Shown here: one piece after another, positions 49,290 through 59,982 of the stretch
How the letters are laid out: each line of letters begins with the position of its first letter
Numbering within the stretch: position 1 is the stretch's first letter
NCBI GenBank assembly: GCA_009823505.1
Contig: VZQC01006609.1
Location: 1,091,250-1,155,249, forward strand
Origin: Rhizomys pruinosus
Lineage: Eukaryota > Chordata > Mammalia > Rodentia > Spalacidae
Length of the DNA: 64,000 bases
Direction: 5' to 3'
Translations under genes and position numbers: made by a program
Notes under the pieces: model-generated
What the model was told of the DNA's origin: nothing
Databases searched by the model: none
The model's input: the letters and a program-made list of their open reading frames with translations, nothing else

Positions 49290-49500
49290 CTTTAAAAGAT
49301 CTTTTTTACATTTATTTAATTATTTATTTTGTCTGTGTGGGAAGAGAGCATACGTGCACCATGGCAGGCATGTGGAGGTCAGAGGATGACTTCAGGAATC
49401 AGGTCTCCTTCCAGCATGTAGGTCCCAGGTATTGAACTCAGGTCCTTAGGCTTGGCAGCAAACGCCTTTACCCACTGAGGCCTGAGGCATCCCACCAACA
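49290..49500 (-). mobile_element. B3 SINE
   Basis: ATGTGGAGGTCAGAGGATGA and CCTTTACCCACTGAGGCC identify a minus-strand B3, about 360 bp upstream of a Cdh23 exon. Confidence 0.8.
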
Positions 49501-49862
49501 CTCCACTTGGTTCTTAACTGAATGCAGGCAAATCCCTCTCTTCTGCTGGGGTCCCTCAGTTGAGAAAGGAACAGAAGGTAGAAAATGAGGTAGACACAGA
49601 GTGACACTGCATGTATGTGACAGGATGACAGAGAGTGCTTAGAGACCCCTTAGGCCTAGACAGTGAAGTGGAGATGTAGCTAGCCAGCATCACCGAGGGA
49701 GAACAAGACCTCATCGGGGTGGGGCACCCCCCCACAACCCCTGTACCTCCTCACTGCCCCACAAAGCAGTGTCCCTGGTCTCACCATCCAGTGCCCGCTG
49801 CTCCCCGTGCCTTGGCCCCGGCCTTCTACACTCGTTCTGACTGGCTTTTCCATTCTCGCCAG

Positions 49863-50012
49863 GGTCTGAACAGCATGTTCGAGGTGTACTTGGTGGGCAA
49901 CAACTCCCACCATTTCATCATCTCTCCAACCTCCATCCAAGGGAAAGCAGACATCCGCATACGAGTGGCAATCCCTCTGGACTACGAGACCGTGGACCGT
50001 TATGACTTTGAT
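49863..50012 (+). CDS. Cdh23: Cdh23 coding exon: body of EC4
   Basis: This 150-nt exon encodes 50 codons, about residues 379-428, beginning GLNSMFEVYL and ending DRYDFD. It continues directly in frame from the exon at 26745. It holds a sequon (NNS) and the LDYE form of the cadherin LDRE calcium motif. The acceptor is TTCTCGCCAG and the donor GTAAGC; both junctions are phase 0. The stretch ISPTSIQG has isoleucine where I recall valine in human and mouse, a conservative change I could not verify. The flanking intronic bases are also open in this frame, but they show no similarity to cadherins. Confidence 0.98.
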
Positions 50013-50430
50013 GTAAGCCTCTCTCAACAGCTGCTGGGGGCACTCGGGGAGGCGGCAGGGAAGGCCGGGAAGGATAGATCACCATCCCCTTAAATCCCAC
50101 CTTCCAGATCTCCTGCAGACCTGACCCAGAGAAGCCACTAAGAAATGGCAGGGGCTGTGCCCGGCCCACCCTCTTCAAGGAGGGGGCAATTTCCCTAGGC
50201 CTGCCACGCCCTGGGGACTGTCCTGTCAGCCCAGCTCCCAGAACTGCTCCCTCCCAGCACAATCGGTGACTCCACAGAGGGACTTAACAGCAAACAGCTG
50301 GCATGGGCTCTGACTCCAGCAGGGTCTCTGGTTTGGGACCAGCTAAGGCACAAGAGGTCCCATGGGACAGCAAGGACTCCGAGACGCAAGGGAGCTCACC
50401 CTGCCCTGCTCTGCTCTCCCCCCCTCCCAG
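50013..50430 (+). other. Cdh23: Cdh23 intron of 418 bp
   Basis: This short phase-0 intron runs from the GTAAGC donor to a C-rich acceptor. It holds no recognisable repeat or gene. Confidence 0.95.
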
Positions 50431-50589
50431 CTCTTTGCCAATGAGAGCGTTCCTGACCACGTGGGTTATGCCAAAGTAAAGATCACCCTCATCAATGAAA
50501 ATGACAACCGGCCCATCTTCAGCCAGCCATTGTACAATGTCAGCCTATATGAGAACGTCACTGTGGGGACCTCTGTGCTGACAGTCCTG
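50431..50589 (+). CDS. Cdh23: Cdh23 coding exon: end of EC4, EC4-EC5 linker, start of EC5
   Basis: This 159-nt exon encodes 53 codons, about residues 429-481, beginning LFANESVPDH and ending TSVLTVL. It lies only 418 bp after the preceding exon. It carries three N-glycosylation sequons (NES, NVS, NVT), the linker NENDNRP between EC4 and EC5, and the YEN (XEX-type) motif opening EC5. The linker has Asn where the consensus DXNDN has the first Asp. The acceptor is C-rich, ending CCTCCCAG, and the donor is GTGAGT. The exon is phase 0 at both ends. The next Cdh23 exon, expected to begin with ATDND, was not seen in the remaining 13.4 kb. Confidence 0.98.
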
Positions 50590-51294
50590 GTGAGTCTCTA
50601 TATTCACAGGGGACACCGAGCAGCTGGATATCAGGCCAAGAGCCCACAGGCTGTTGGTGGGTGAATTGTCGTATCTAGATGTTGTGAGACTCCTTGCCAC
50701 AGGGAGCAGGGGCCAGCCTGGAGGGTGGTAAGGTTGGACAAGGACATTTTGGCCTTCTGCTTTTTCCCTGAGAGGCGGTCATCTGAGATGGGCCAGGAGC
50801 TGTAGCTCTATCTAATCAGTAGGCCAGGTGTCAGCCACCTCTGAGGAGGGTGGTTCTCCCTGTCTGAGTACAATAGCCCTCTTGAAGGTACCTGGGAAGC
50901 CCCCGTTGCCTTTGTCTTTGATAAGGAACCACCTCTCCTAGTTGATGTGTGTACCAGTCAAGGCGCTTGGTTATAAGAACCAGAAACCCTCCCATGGTTT
51001 GAGTAAGAAATGATTAGCCATGTAACTTGAAAATAGAAGTGACTTCAGGCACGGCTGCATCCAGGTGCTCAGTTGAGCAGGAACTTGGCAGCCGGCTCTG
51101 CTTTGTTTCAGTGCCTGAGAAGGGTGTAGGCCTTCTCTAGGATGACCCATGTCAGCACATTCGGTCATCCTAGAACCAACTGTCCTGATTCTGACATGTC
51201 AGCTATGAGTGGAGCTGGGGTTTGGGGGTCAGTTCTGTACAGATGATATGGGCTAAAAACGTAGAAGGGACATCTATTATAAATCTGAATTGGA

Positions 51295-51479
51295 AGGAGC
51301 TGGAGAGATGGCTCAGTGGTTAGGAGCACTGCACAGGACCCAGGTTCGATTCCCAGCACTCACATGGCAGCTAACAACCATCCATAACTCCAGTTCTAGG
51401 GGAATCTAACGCCTACCCACATGCACATAGTACACTCATACACATTGAATAAAAATAATAAATAAAAATAGTTTAAAAA
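51295..51479 (+). mobile_element. B2 SINE with 16-bp target duplication
   Basis: A plus-strand B2 starts GGAGCTGGAGAGATGGCTCA and ends in an A-rich tail. The perfect duplication ATAAATCTGAATTGGA flanks it at 51279-51294 and 51480-51495. Confidence 0.96.
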
Positions 51480-52829
51480 ATAAATCTGAATTGGACACCG
51501 AGTAGCTCAATATGGTAGACTGTATAAACTCAGGGTCCGACTCACCATAGGGACTCAATAACTATTAGGCCACTGTGGCCCCTCCCTGTGCATCAGAAGC
51601 CCACCGAGGGGCCTCACTGCCATTTCTTGCTCCAAGCTGATGCTGCCTGCCATAGCAGGACCCCCACCCTGAAGTGTGTTTACTCTGCAGACAGATGGTA
51701 TGGAACTGCACTGCACCCCAGGGCCCTTCCCATCTGACAGTTATTAATATTTCAAACAGATGTTTAGCTAGTCAAGCCATCAGATGGAAGCAGTGAGGCG
51801 GCGGCTGGCTGCTGGTGTTACCACCCCCTGCTTCCTGGCTTGGGACTCCCCGGCCTTCACCCCAGTACCCCAGAAATGTATCACCCTCTACCTGTGAACA
51901 TGCGCCAAGCAAGCTGGAGATATCCACAGCTATGACAGGCCCCAGACCTGCCACAGACCCAGCTAGCCCCACCCCCTTCCTGTCTAAGGACAAGCTTAGC
52001 ACCCCGGCTCCTGGCAGATAGCAGGTTTCCCGCCGCACTCCACGTTGCCCTTCTTTAGTCTCTAGGCCCACCCCTCACATTCAAGCCTTCTGGCCATCTT
52101 GACCACTGTCCCCTTTTAATGTAGGTTCTCTCTCCTGCTCCTCTGCCTTAGAAGAGGCTGCAGTTATAGCTGCCTGCTCAGGGCTGTGAAATTCCTTCTC
52201 CCTTTGACCTTTTCTGCGGTGTTATTAAAATGTTTCATGGGCAGTTGTGTTAGGAAAAAAAATATAAAGAGAAAGGAATATGTTTTCATTTGCACCATAG
52301 GCCGAGCAGAGCCAGCCGCGATGGGGCTCGCCCAGCCCCCCACCCTTTCACAGCCCGGTTCCTGTGGCTAGTCACCTGTGCTGAGGAAACGGTGGTATGA
52401 CAGCAGAAGCTGGCTGGCATCACCAGCCTGGGCATCCCAGCTGGAAGTGTGGAGCCAGACCTCTCCCCTTTGCTGTCTACGCCTTTGGAGCCCAGGTTCA
52501 CAGGCCTCTCCAGAGCCCGGTACTCCACATAGGGAGAGAGGGGAAGGACCTGGCTCTGGTTGCCTGCTTGGGTCGCCCCACAGGACCCCTTCTTTCTCCG
52601 CTGAGCACACCATCTGTGAAACCAAGGGTGGGTTGGATGGGGCTCGGGCAGCCACCAGGCCCAGTGTCTCGGTGCTCTTGCTGGGGCAGGGGATGGCTCC
52701 GGTGACCACTGAGGAACAAGGCCATTGTCCTGGGTCTGCTGCTGCCCCAGCTGCTAAGGAAGAGGCCTCATTGTAACCCACACATATAGACGCCATTTCC
52801 TATTTGTTAAGTAGCTGCTGTTCTTTCTC

Positions 52830-53059
52830 AAATATTTCATTTATTATTTTTATTTTATGTGTATGAGTATACAGCCTGCATGTGTATAAGTATACCTGTA
52901 TTGTGCAGTGCCTGTGGAAGCCAGAAGAGAGTGTTGGATCCCCTGGAAGTGGACTTACAGACAGTTGTTAACCACCATGTGGTTGCTAGGAATGGAACCT
53001 GGGTCCTCCGGAAGAGCAGCAAGAGTTGCTAACCACTAAACCACCATCTCTCCAGCCCC
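52830..53059 (-). mobile_element. B2 SINE
   Basis: A nearly full minus-strand B2 ends in CCACCATCTCTCCAGCCCCC. It lacks the internal duplication. Confidence 0.92.
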
Positions 53060-53069
53060 CAAGTATCTG

Positions 53070-53165
53070 CTGTTCCTATCCTTCTTCAATGAGGAAACTG
53101 AGGCTGGAGAGGATTAAATAGCTTGCTCAGGGTCCCACAGCAGTAAGGTAGCCCAAATCTTAAGC
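53070..53165 (-). repeat. MIR remnant
   Basis: TCAATGAGGAAACTGAGGCT, GCTTGCTCAGGGTCCCACAG and AGTAAGGTAG are in antisense MIR order. Confidence 0.7.
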
Positions 53166-53550
53166 AAAGGCTACCCCAAAAAATGGCTGTGCTGGACCCC
53201 TGAGCCCTCTCACCAACATTCAAAGCTGGGGGTAGAGAGAGGCTGGGGTTGTCTCTACAGATTCCTCAGGGCTAGATGTTCTAGAACCTCTGACTCTATC
53301 AGGAATATTTCTACCTCTGGGAACAGCTGCGAGGGCACTTTTCATTGATGGGGACACTCAGAGACGCCTGAGACTGTGCTCAGTGAAACAGCCTGACAGC
53401 CACCTAGAGCTGTCTGTAAGAAGGGCTTGTGGGAGCTGGAGGCAGGGTGTCAGCAACAGGAGGTATCTAAAGGGACAGCCCCAGGCAAGGGTGAGAGGTA
53501 GTGCTCAGTCACAGCAGGTTGTGATTGGGTGAACAAGCTGTTTGTGGAGT

Positions 53551-53923
53551 CTGTTAACTCTGGTGTTTGTTACTATAATGCAATACCCAAGGAGGAGTAT
53601 AAAGAAAAGAGGTTTGCTTAGCTCACAGTGTTGGACACTAAAGGTCCATGATCATGTGACCTTGCTGGTTCTGCATCTGGTGTGTGACAAACGGCAGCTG
53701 GCCTCGCAGCAGAAGCAGGTGTCAGAGGGAGAAAGCACATCACAAGACAGGCTCTTTATAAGAACTAAAGAGTCCCATTAGTACCATCTTGATCCCATCC
53801 ATAGACACTCCCCAAAGACCCAAGAACCTCCCCCAGACCCTGACCTGTACCTCATCACACTGAGGCTCCATCTCCTCGCATGTGAACTATTGGGGAACAT
53901 ATGCAAGTCACATCTAATCCACA
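53551..53923 (-). mobile_element. Old MaLR-type LTR remnant, antisense
   Basis: AAAGAGGTTTGCTTAGCTCA near the left, CTCTTTATAAGAAC in the middle and ACACTGAGGCTCCATCTCCT near the right resemble mammalian MaLR LTRs read antisense. A single weathered LTR is seen. Confidence 0.6.
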
Positions 53924-54269
53924 GGATGTATACATGCACAGTCATGCTTCTGCATGCATGTACATGCATGGAATTATGGATATTTGCAGCAACATTTGCG
54001 CCAGTATATGTATATACTATACCTAGGTATGGATGAGCACATGAGCATGTGCATATATGTGTGTATCTGTGTATGTATGCTGCAGATGCATTCAGGTACA
54101 TGGATATATATGATGTACATGGTGAATGCAGGGCCAAGCTGCTGCTGGTAGCTCCCCATGTCCGGGTTATGCTGGGTGCCTGCTCAGCATGGGGTGACCC
54201 AGGAACCTGTCCCATAACTGTCAGGAGCCTGGTAGAGTTTGTGGGCACCACTGGACAGTAGGAGAGGTT

Positions 54270-54416
54270 CAAGGTGAATGTAAGCATTCATTCAGCAAAT
54301 GTTTGTTGACTGATGACTAGATGCCAGGCATGTGGCACAAAAGAAAAAAAAGAAAAAAAAAAATAAATAAATAAAATAAAAAAAAACAAAAAAAAAAAAA
54401 AAAAAAAATAAAAAAA
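54270..54416. repeat. MIR edge and A-rich tract
   Basis: CATTCATTCAGCAAATGTTT and ATGCCAGGCATGTGGC fit a MIR end. A 75-bp A-rich run with AAAT units follows. Confidence 0.6.
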
Positions 54417-54427
54417 TTAGTCATTAT

Positions 54428-54580
54428 GTCAGGCATGGTGGTGCACACCTTTAATCCCAGCACTGGGGAGGCAGAGGCAGGCAGATCTTTGTGAGTTCAA
54501 GGCCAACCTGGTCTACAGAGTGAGCTCCAGGCCAGCTGGGACTAAAGGGAGACCCTGTCTCAAAAAGACCAAAAAAAAAA
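54428..54580 (+). mobile_element. B1 SINE
   Basis: It is a full-length plus-strand B1. Target duplications TTAGTCATTAT lie at 54417-54427 and 54581-54591. It carries the GGGACTAAAGGGAGACCCTG variant tail. Confidence 0.96.
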
Positions 54581-54609
54581 TTAGTCATTATATAATTACT
54601 TTCTTTTAA

Positions 54610-54720
54610 AATATTTTAATTATTATTTTATGTGTGTCAGTGTATTGCCTGCATGTATGTGAGAACCCCCATGTCATGCAATGCTACGGAGGTCAGAGCT
54701 GCTCTGACACTGGAACAGGT
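54610..54720 (-). mobile_element. B2 fragment
   Basis: TTTTATGTGTGTCAGTGTAT and ATGCAATGCTACGGAGGTCA mark the 3' part of a minus-strand B2, broken off near 54720. Confidence 0.75.
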
Positions 54721-55850
54721 CATATCAAACCACCCCCAGGCACTCGCCTGTTCTGTGAGAGGCATCTGGGAAACAGCAGTGCAAGGAGCCAGCCTAGCCA
54801 CCTGCAGTTTGGGGATCAGGCTTTGACTGTCTGGGCACGTGTTCCCTGAACAGAGAGGAAGAGTTGAGGAGGAATAGTGGCTGCAAGCAGGCCCCCTCTG
54901 GGACAGATCCTGTTGCAGGCCCAGGACTCAGCTTGCTGCAGGGGTAGGGGGCAGAAGGAGAGGTTGGAGCTGGACTATATACAAAGCAGGCAAGATGCAG
55001 GCAGACAGCGAGTCCCTGAGTGTCCTGACAGATTGGCAGGTCACCATCGCCCTGTCCAGGATAGAGTGCCACCTCCCAGCTAGAGGCAGACTGACCTCAA
55101 AGAGGCCAGTTGATGGCATGTCCCCTTCCCGCTGTCTTTCAGCCCACTCTGTTATGGCCTTGGACCAGGCCACAAGTCACCTGAGGTTATGTAGACTCCT
55201 GCTCTCGTGTGAGGTAGTCGATTTCCCTGGAACTGTTGCCTTTCTACCTGATGAGCAAGTGGTACCATCCCAGGCTGACCCCTAGCTGCTAGGACGCCCA
55301 GGCTGGTGACCTAGGTGTGACGTATAAGCTAACCTACTTCTCCCTCGTTGGCCTTAAGGGCCAGCTCAGTGTGCTCCCCCCCCCCCCCCGCCTCACCCTA
55401 CCCACAAGAAGCCCTCTCTCTCTGATAACTGCCACATGCCCATCTTCCCCAGCACTCTCCCTCCCCCAGGCCCCTACCTGTTCCCCAGCAGAGGTCCCCA
55501 CCTTGTGTGTACAGTACACAGTATGTTTGAGTCCTGTGGTGGTGGAGTGTGAGATTTAGGGCAACTTGCTAGAGGGATATGTCAGGAGAAGAGGCTGAAC
55601 AAACGCCCCTCCACCTGCCTGGCCCTCTCCCAGCGTAGGGGACTGAGCTTCCTTCTTCTTCCAGGCCAGCCAAGCATGCCACCTCAGTGTCCTCTTTTCC
55701 AAATGGACCCGGTATCTTCAAAAGGGTCACATATAGCCAGAGCAGAGGGGACCTTGCCTCCCTCCTCCCAGCAGGCTCCTGGGTGGGTTGCTGAGTGCCT
55801 GGGTTCTAGATTCATCCTCTGTATGCTGGTGGACCAGTTCCTACCTTACC

Positions 55851-55853
<3 letters not shown>

Positions 55854-55905
<52 letters not shown>
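55854..55905 (+). repeat. (TG)n microsatellite
   Basis: It is about 25 TG dinucleotides. Confidence 0.97.
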
Positions 55906-55906
<1 letters not shown>

Positions 55907-58121
55907 AGGGGTAGGGAGACTGGTTCTCAAGAGTCACAGTCCAAAACCTGCAAATATTTAATGCTGCCAGAGCCAGTGTGACCCAGGTGCCCACCGGCTG
56001 TCCTAGCTTTCTAGAACAACCCAGCTGTCTGCTTCTGATGTATTGCTTTGACTTGATTTTACCATTGCGTAAAGCTGCCAATAGAAATTGCAACATGAAT
56101 TATTAGTCAGTCTGAGAGATAGGAACTTGGCCCAATGGGGTAGCCCCATCTGGAGAGTTTTGCAAACCTGGGGAAAGACAAGGGGTAGCACTTACAAGAC
56201 AGTCCTGCCTGTCAGCCTAGAACCCCCAGAAGCTCCCTTCCTCACAGGCCCATCCGACTCCCCACTACCACCATCCTGCCTGCCCTCACCGCTGGCATCT
56301 TAATTGATCTCATTGTTCTGGAAGCCCTAGAGACCTGAGACTCCAGCTGTGCTTAAACAGAACAAAATCTCTTCCAATTTCCCCACCGTTTAAAAGAAAA
56401 TTGAATTCTTTATCTGCAGCCTGGGGAGGGGAGGGGGAAGTGCGAGGAGGAGGGAGGCACAGAAATGAGAAATTGCAGGTCACCCCTCCTGCTCCCAAGC
56501 TGGCCTAGAAGTCTTCATAGACAGTAGTTTCCCCATCTTGGGGGTGTCCAACGCTGTCCTTCAGGACTCCTTTAGTGGGCTCTTGGCTCAGGCCGAGATA
56601 CTTGGGGGGGGGCAGTGGGCAAGGAGGCTGACAGTGATTGACATGTTAGAGTTCCTCCGCTGTCAGGCCTCAGTGCCCTGGTCTCTGTTTATCTCCTTAA
56701 TCTAAATATCAATCCTGAACCGGAAATGGGATAGAGTGGGAGGCAAGACAGGTGCTCAGGAGAATTCTGGATAGGGCAGGGCTTGGCTAGTAGGAGGGAA
56801 GGCAGCAGGAGCTTAGGGTCTAGGGCTGAGGGGGTGTTGAGCACTAGGTCCCCCATCTCTGCCTTTGAAATACACGCTCCTGGCTTGTGTTAAGCGCTGA
56901 CTGACTAGTCTGAGAATTGCCCTCCAGAGCACTGATTTCTGGCAGGTCGACAATTGCTGTTAGGCTCTGTGGGGCTGCGCAGCCTCCATCAAAGGCGGCC
57001 CCAGCCTCCACCAGCCTTGATAAGGAGTAGCTTTGATGGCCACTGACCTCTGTCCCTTTGTCAAAACTAGAGGATACTGGGTAACATCTTAGGCCTGGTG
57101 AAAGGGCCTCAGGCACTTGAGCCTTTTTAGCTGCTCTATTATCTATTAAAGACACAGGTCCAGGGAGGCTGGTAGCCTGCCCAGGGCAGTGGGCTCCAGA
57201 GAGTCCAGGCCAGGACCCCAACCCCTTCTACCTGGCCCCAACTCCACCTCCTGTCTATTCCTGTCAGGTGGCTTGAGTCCTGCTAGAACAGACCTATCCA
57301 CAGGTGACCTTGATGAGGTCCCCCCTCACCAGGGGCCTCCGTGTCCTCTTCTGGAAAATTAAAGGACTAGGCTGGATGCCCCTATGCTGACATGTGACCA
57401 CCTGTTCCCAGCCAGTCCCCTCCTGCACCTAGAGCTGCGATGCAGAAGTCACTGTTCCATAGGCTAGCTGCTGATTGTTCCTGCTCAGACAATTGCTCCA
57501 AGGACACCAGAGGGGAAAAAATGGACCCCTTGGGCACGGGGATGGAGGGTAACTGTACCATGGCCCGGGCCAGGGCTGGTTCATTAACACTGTAAACCAA
57601 AGGCCTGTGCCAAGGCCACGTGGGCCGGGCACTTGGAAGGTTACCAGCTCAGGCTGGCACAACCAGAGTGACAAGCAAGGAGAGCCATTAGGCCTGTGAC
57701 TGAGTCTACACAGGGAGCAGCTGTAAGGGAGGTTGGGGCAGACTGAGGGGCACACAGGTTTAGAAGAAGCAGAGCTAGGTTTGTGAGGGGCTAACCATAC
57801 CACATGGTCCCTGTGGGAAGGGTGGGATTTGCTTCTTGCCAGCCCGTTCCTGGAGTGACTCAAAATGCCTTAGGCACTGGCTCATCTGGTGCTTTTCAAA
57901 CATTTGTGGTGATCTGCAATCAAACTCCATGTAACTTCATGAACCCAAGATGCACCCACATGTGCGCTCTCCTCCTACACGCGTGGACATCCCGTGGTAT
58001 TTTCTATTTCACTCACTGGACTTCATGCTACTCATGTCCCACTGGAATCTGTGTCCAAACTTTGAGGTCCTCTGGGCCTTACCAGATGAGGAAAAAATTT
58101 TATTGGGCCATGCATTAAATC

Positions 58122-58247
58122 CAGGAGTGTCCAACCCACAGCCTATAGGCAGCAAATGTGTACGTATGTCTGTGTTACATGACACTGTGACATGATGTCA
58201 TCATCAGAAAAGTTCATGTTCAAGAAACACATAATCAAGTTACAGAA

Positions 58248-58287
<40 letters not shown>

Positions 58288-58376
58288 ATCCCATCAGGTT
58301 GTAAGTAGGTTTATAGTTTTGTGTTGGATCACATTCATCCTGAGCTGTGTCTATAGGCCACAGATTGGACATGCCT
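58122..58376. mobile_element. hAT-like DNA transposon remnant (URR1-like candidate)
   Basis: The left end CAGGAGTGTCCAACCCACAG and the right end, whose reverse complement begins AGGCATGTCCAATCTGTGGC, form imperfect terminal inverted repeats of about 26 bp that both run on into CCTATAG. Such ends are typical of small hAT (Charlie-group) elements. A (CA)n run sits inside at 58250-58286. I found no matching 8-bp target duplication, so the copy is old or its ends are worn. Confidence 0.6.
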
Positions 58377-58467
58377 TCTTCACGAGATTTATTTCATGAG
58401 CATGTACTGGGGGCTGATCCATATGTATATAACATATCTCTAAGGAAGCTATCTCTACTCTGCTATC

Positions 58468-58609
58468 TATTTTCAAGACAGGGTCTCCCTTTTAGTCCCA
58501 GCTGGCCTGAAGCTCACTCTGTAAACCAGGCTGGCTTTGAACTCACAGAGATCCACCTGCCTCTGCCTCCCAAGTGCTAGGATTAAAGATGTGCGCCACC
58601 ACACCCGGC
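58468..58609 (-). mobile_element. B1 SINE
   Basis: A minus-strand B1 runs from CAAGACAGGGTCTCCC to CACCACACCCGGC. Confidence 0.92.
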
Positions 58610-58611
58610 AA

Positions 58612-58815
58612 GTTTTTATTTTATGTATATGTTTTGCCTGCATGTATGCAAGTGCACCATGTGCATGCAGTGCCCATGGCAGCCAGAGAGGGAGTCAGAT
58701 CCCCTGGTACTGGAGTTTTGGACAATTATTACCCACCATGCGGATGATGGGAACTGAGCCCAGGTCCCCTGCAAGAGCAGCCAGTGCTCTTAACCACTGA
58801 GCCATTTCTCTAGCA
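58612..58815 (-). mobile_element. B2 SINE
   Basis: A minus-strand B2 directly adjoins the B1 and ends CACTGAGCCATTTCTCTAGC. Confidence 0.88.
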
Positions 58816-59892
58816 AGGAACCTCCCCCCACCCACAGCGTTTGAGGCAGGTTTAGATGTGGTCAGTGTGTGTACTCTGTGGGTGTCTGAGACACCTACTT
58901 TTTTCTTCCTGGGCTTCTGCAGTCTGCTTGGACATTCCAACAGCTGGCAGCGGGCGGGAAGGCTGAGCAGAGAGGTTGGGACAGGGCCACTTCTTGTGCC
59001 CAGAGGTACAGCAGGATTCCCTCCCACGTAGCCCTTGGCTGTTTAGCCGAGGTCAGTGAGGGGCTGGGGCCTCTGTGGACCCTCTGTTGAGTTCAGATCT
59101 GGGGTGATATATACTCCCTGCCACAGACCTTGACCTTAATTTCTCCTGTCATGTGAGGCTGTAAAATTCATTAGGGTCGGGCAGGTGGAGGGATGATGTC
59201 AGCCAGGCAGTCAGGTGGGTATTTAATCTATCAGATTCGAGACTTTCGAGACTTGCCATTTAGCCAGCCAACAAGAGAGTATAGAATCGATACGTTCATT
59301 AGTGACAGCATGTGTTGGCCCAATCAGCACCCACCAATGACAGCGGGGGGGGTGTCACCCAGTGGCCAAGTCACCTTGGAGGGAGAGCATGTCCCTGGTG
59401 AGCGGCTCCCCTCTCCCTAACCTCCAGGTACCTCTCCGCATCTTCCCACTAGACTCAGAGCTGCCTGTCACCAGTATAGCCCACGGGGACAGGAGGGGGT
59501 GACACACAGAGGGGACCCTAGTAAGCTAGCCACAGTGCTAGGAAGGCTGCACCCCCAGGGGGTTGATTGGACAGTCTTTTCCGCTCCTTCCCTGGATATG
59601 TAGGGTCCCACTTAACTGAACTTCAGTCCTGTGTCTGTCCCACACCTCTCCTCTGCCACATAATCCCAGCTTGATGACGGCTACAATCCTGATTGCAGAT
59701 ATCTCATGCTTCCCAGCGGGCTCTCCTCCTACCCTCCTCCCAGTCCCCAGGAAAATGGCTTTCTGTGTCCAGTTTGCTTGCTTCATGATCAAATGTGATT
59801 GGAAAAAAAGAGTCAGTCCCATCTTCAAAGCCAAGGGTGTGGGAGGAGGAAGAACACAAATGCGGAAGAGTCAGGAGTGAGCTGTGGGGGCT

Positions 59893-59982
59893 TGCTTTTG
59901 CTTTTTCTTTTTTTCTTTTTCTTTTTCTCTTTCTTTTTTTCTTTTTCTTTTTCTTTTTCTCTTTTTCTTTTTCTTTTTCTTG
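59893..59982 (+). repeat. (CTTTTT)n polypyrimidine tract
   Basis: About 90 bp are C and T only, in TTTTTC and TTTCTC units. Phe-rich frames here are artefacts. Confidence 0.95.

Larger units (their letters stand above)
26934..49862 (+). other. Cdh23: Cdh23 intron of 22.9 kb
   Basis: This phase-0 intron is bounded by GTAAGA and CGCCAG and is packed with SINEs, listed separately. Stretches with nothing I can name are 26934-27457, 28065-29160, 29690-30334, 30508-31650, 33094-34160, 34366-36440, 36640-37224, 37946-39756, 39792-41000, 42681-44370, 45936-46505, 47076-47380 and 47661-49060. Within them, 40141-40320 and 35285-35520 are AT-rich and of high sequence complexity, and may be conserved non-coding DNA. 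No further cadherin exon was found. Confidence 0.88.

Noticed and set aside
26934..49862. A gene nested in the Cdh23 intron, such as the relatives of C10orf105 or Vsir known inside CDH23
   Set aside because: None of the open frames resembles those proteins; they sit in other introns of the gene.
52368..52796. Overlapping frames of 102-142 codons on both strands
   Set aside because: They lie in GC-rich unique intron without splice signals, domains or similarity that I can recognise.
55373..55392. Run of about 15 C residues
   Set aside because: It is a homopolymer with no further structure; its length may be a sequencing error.
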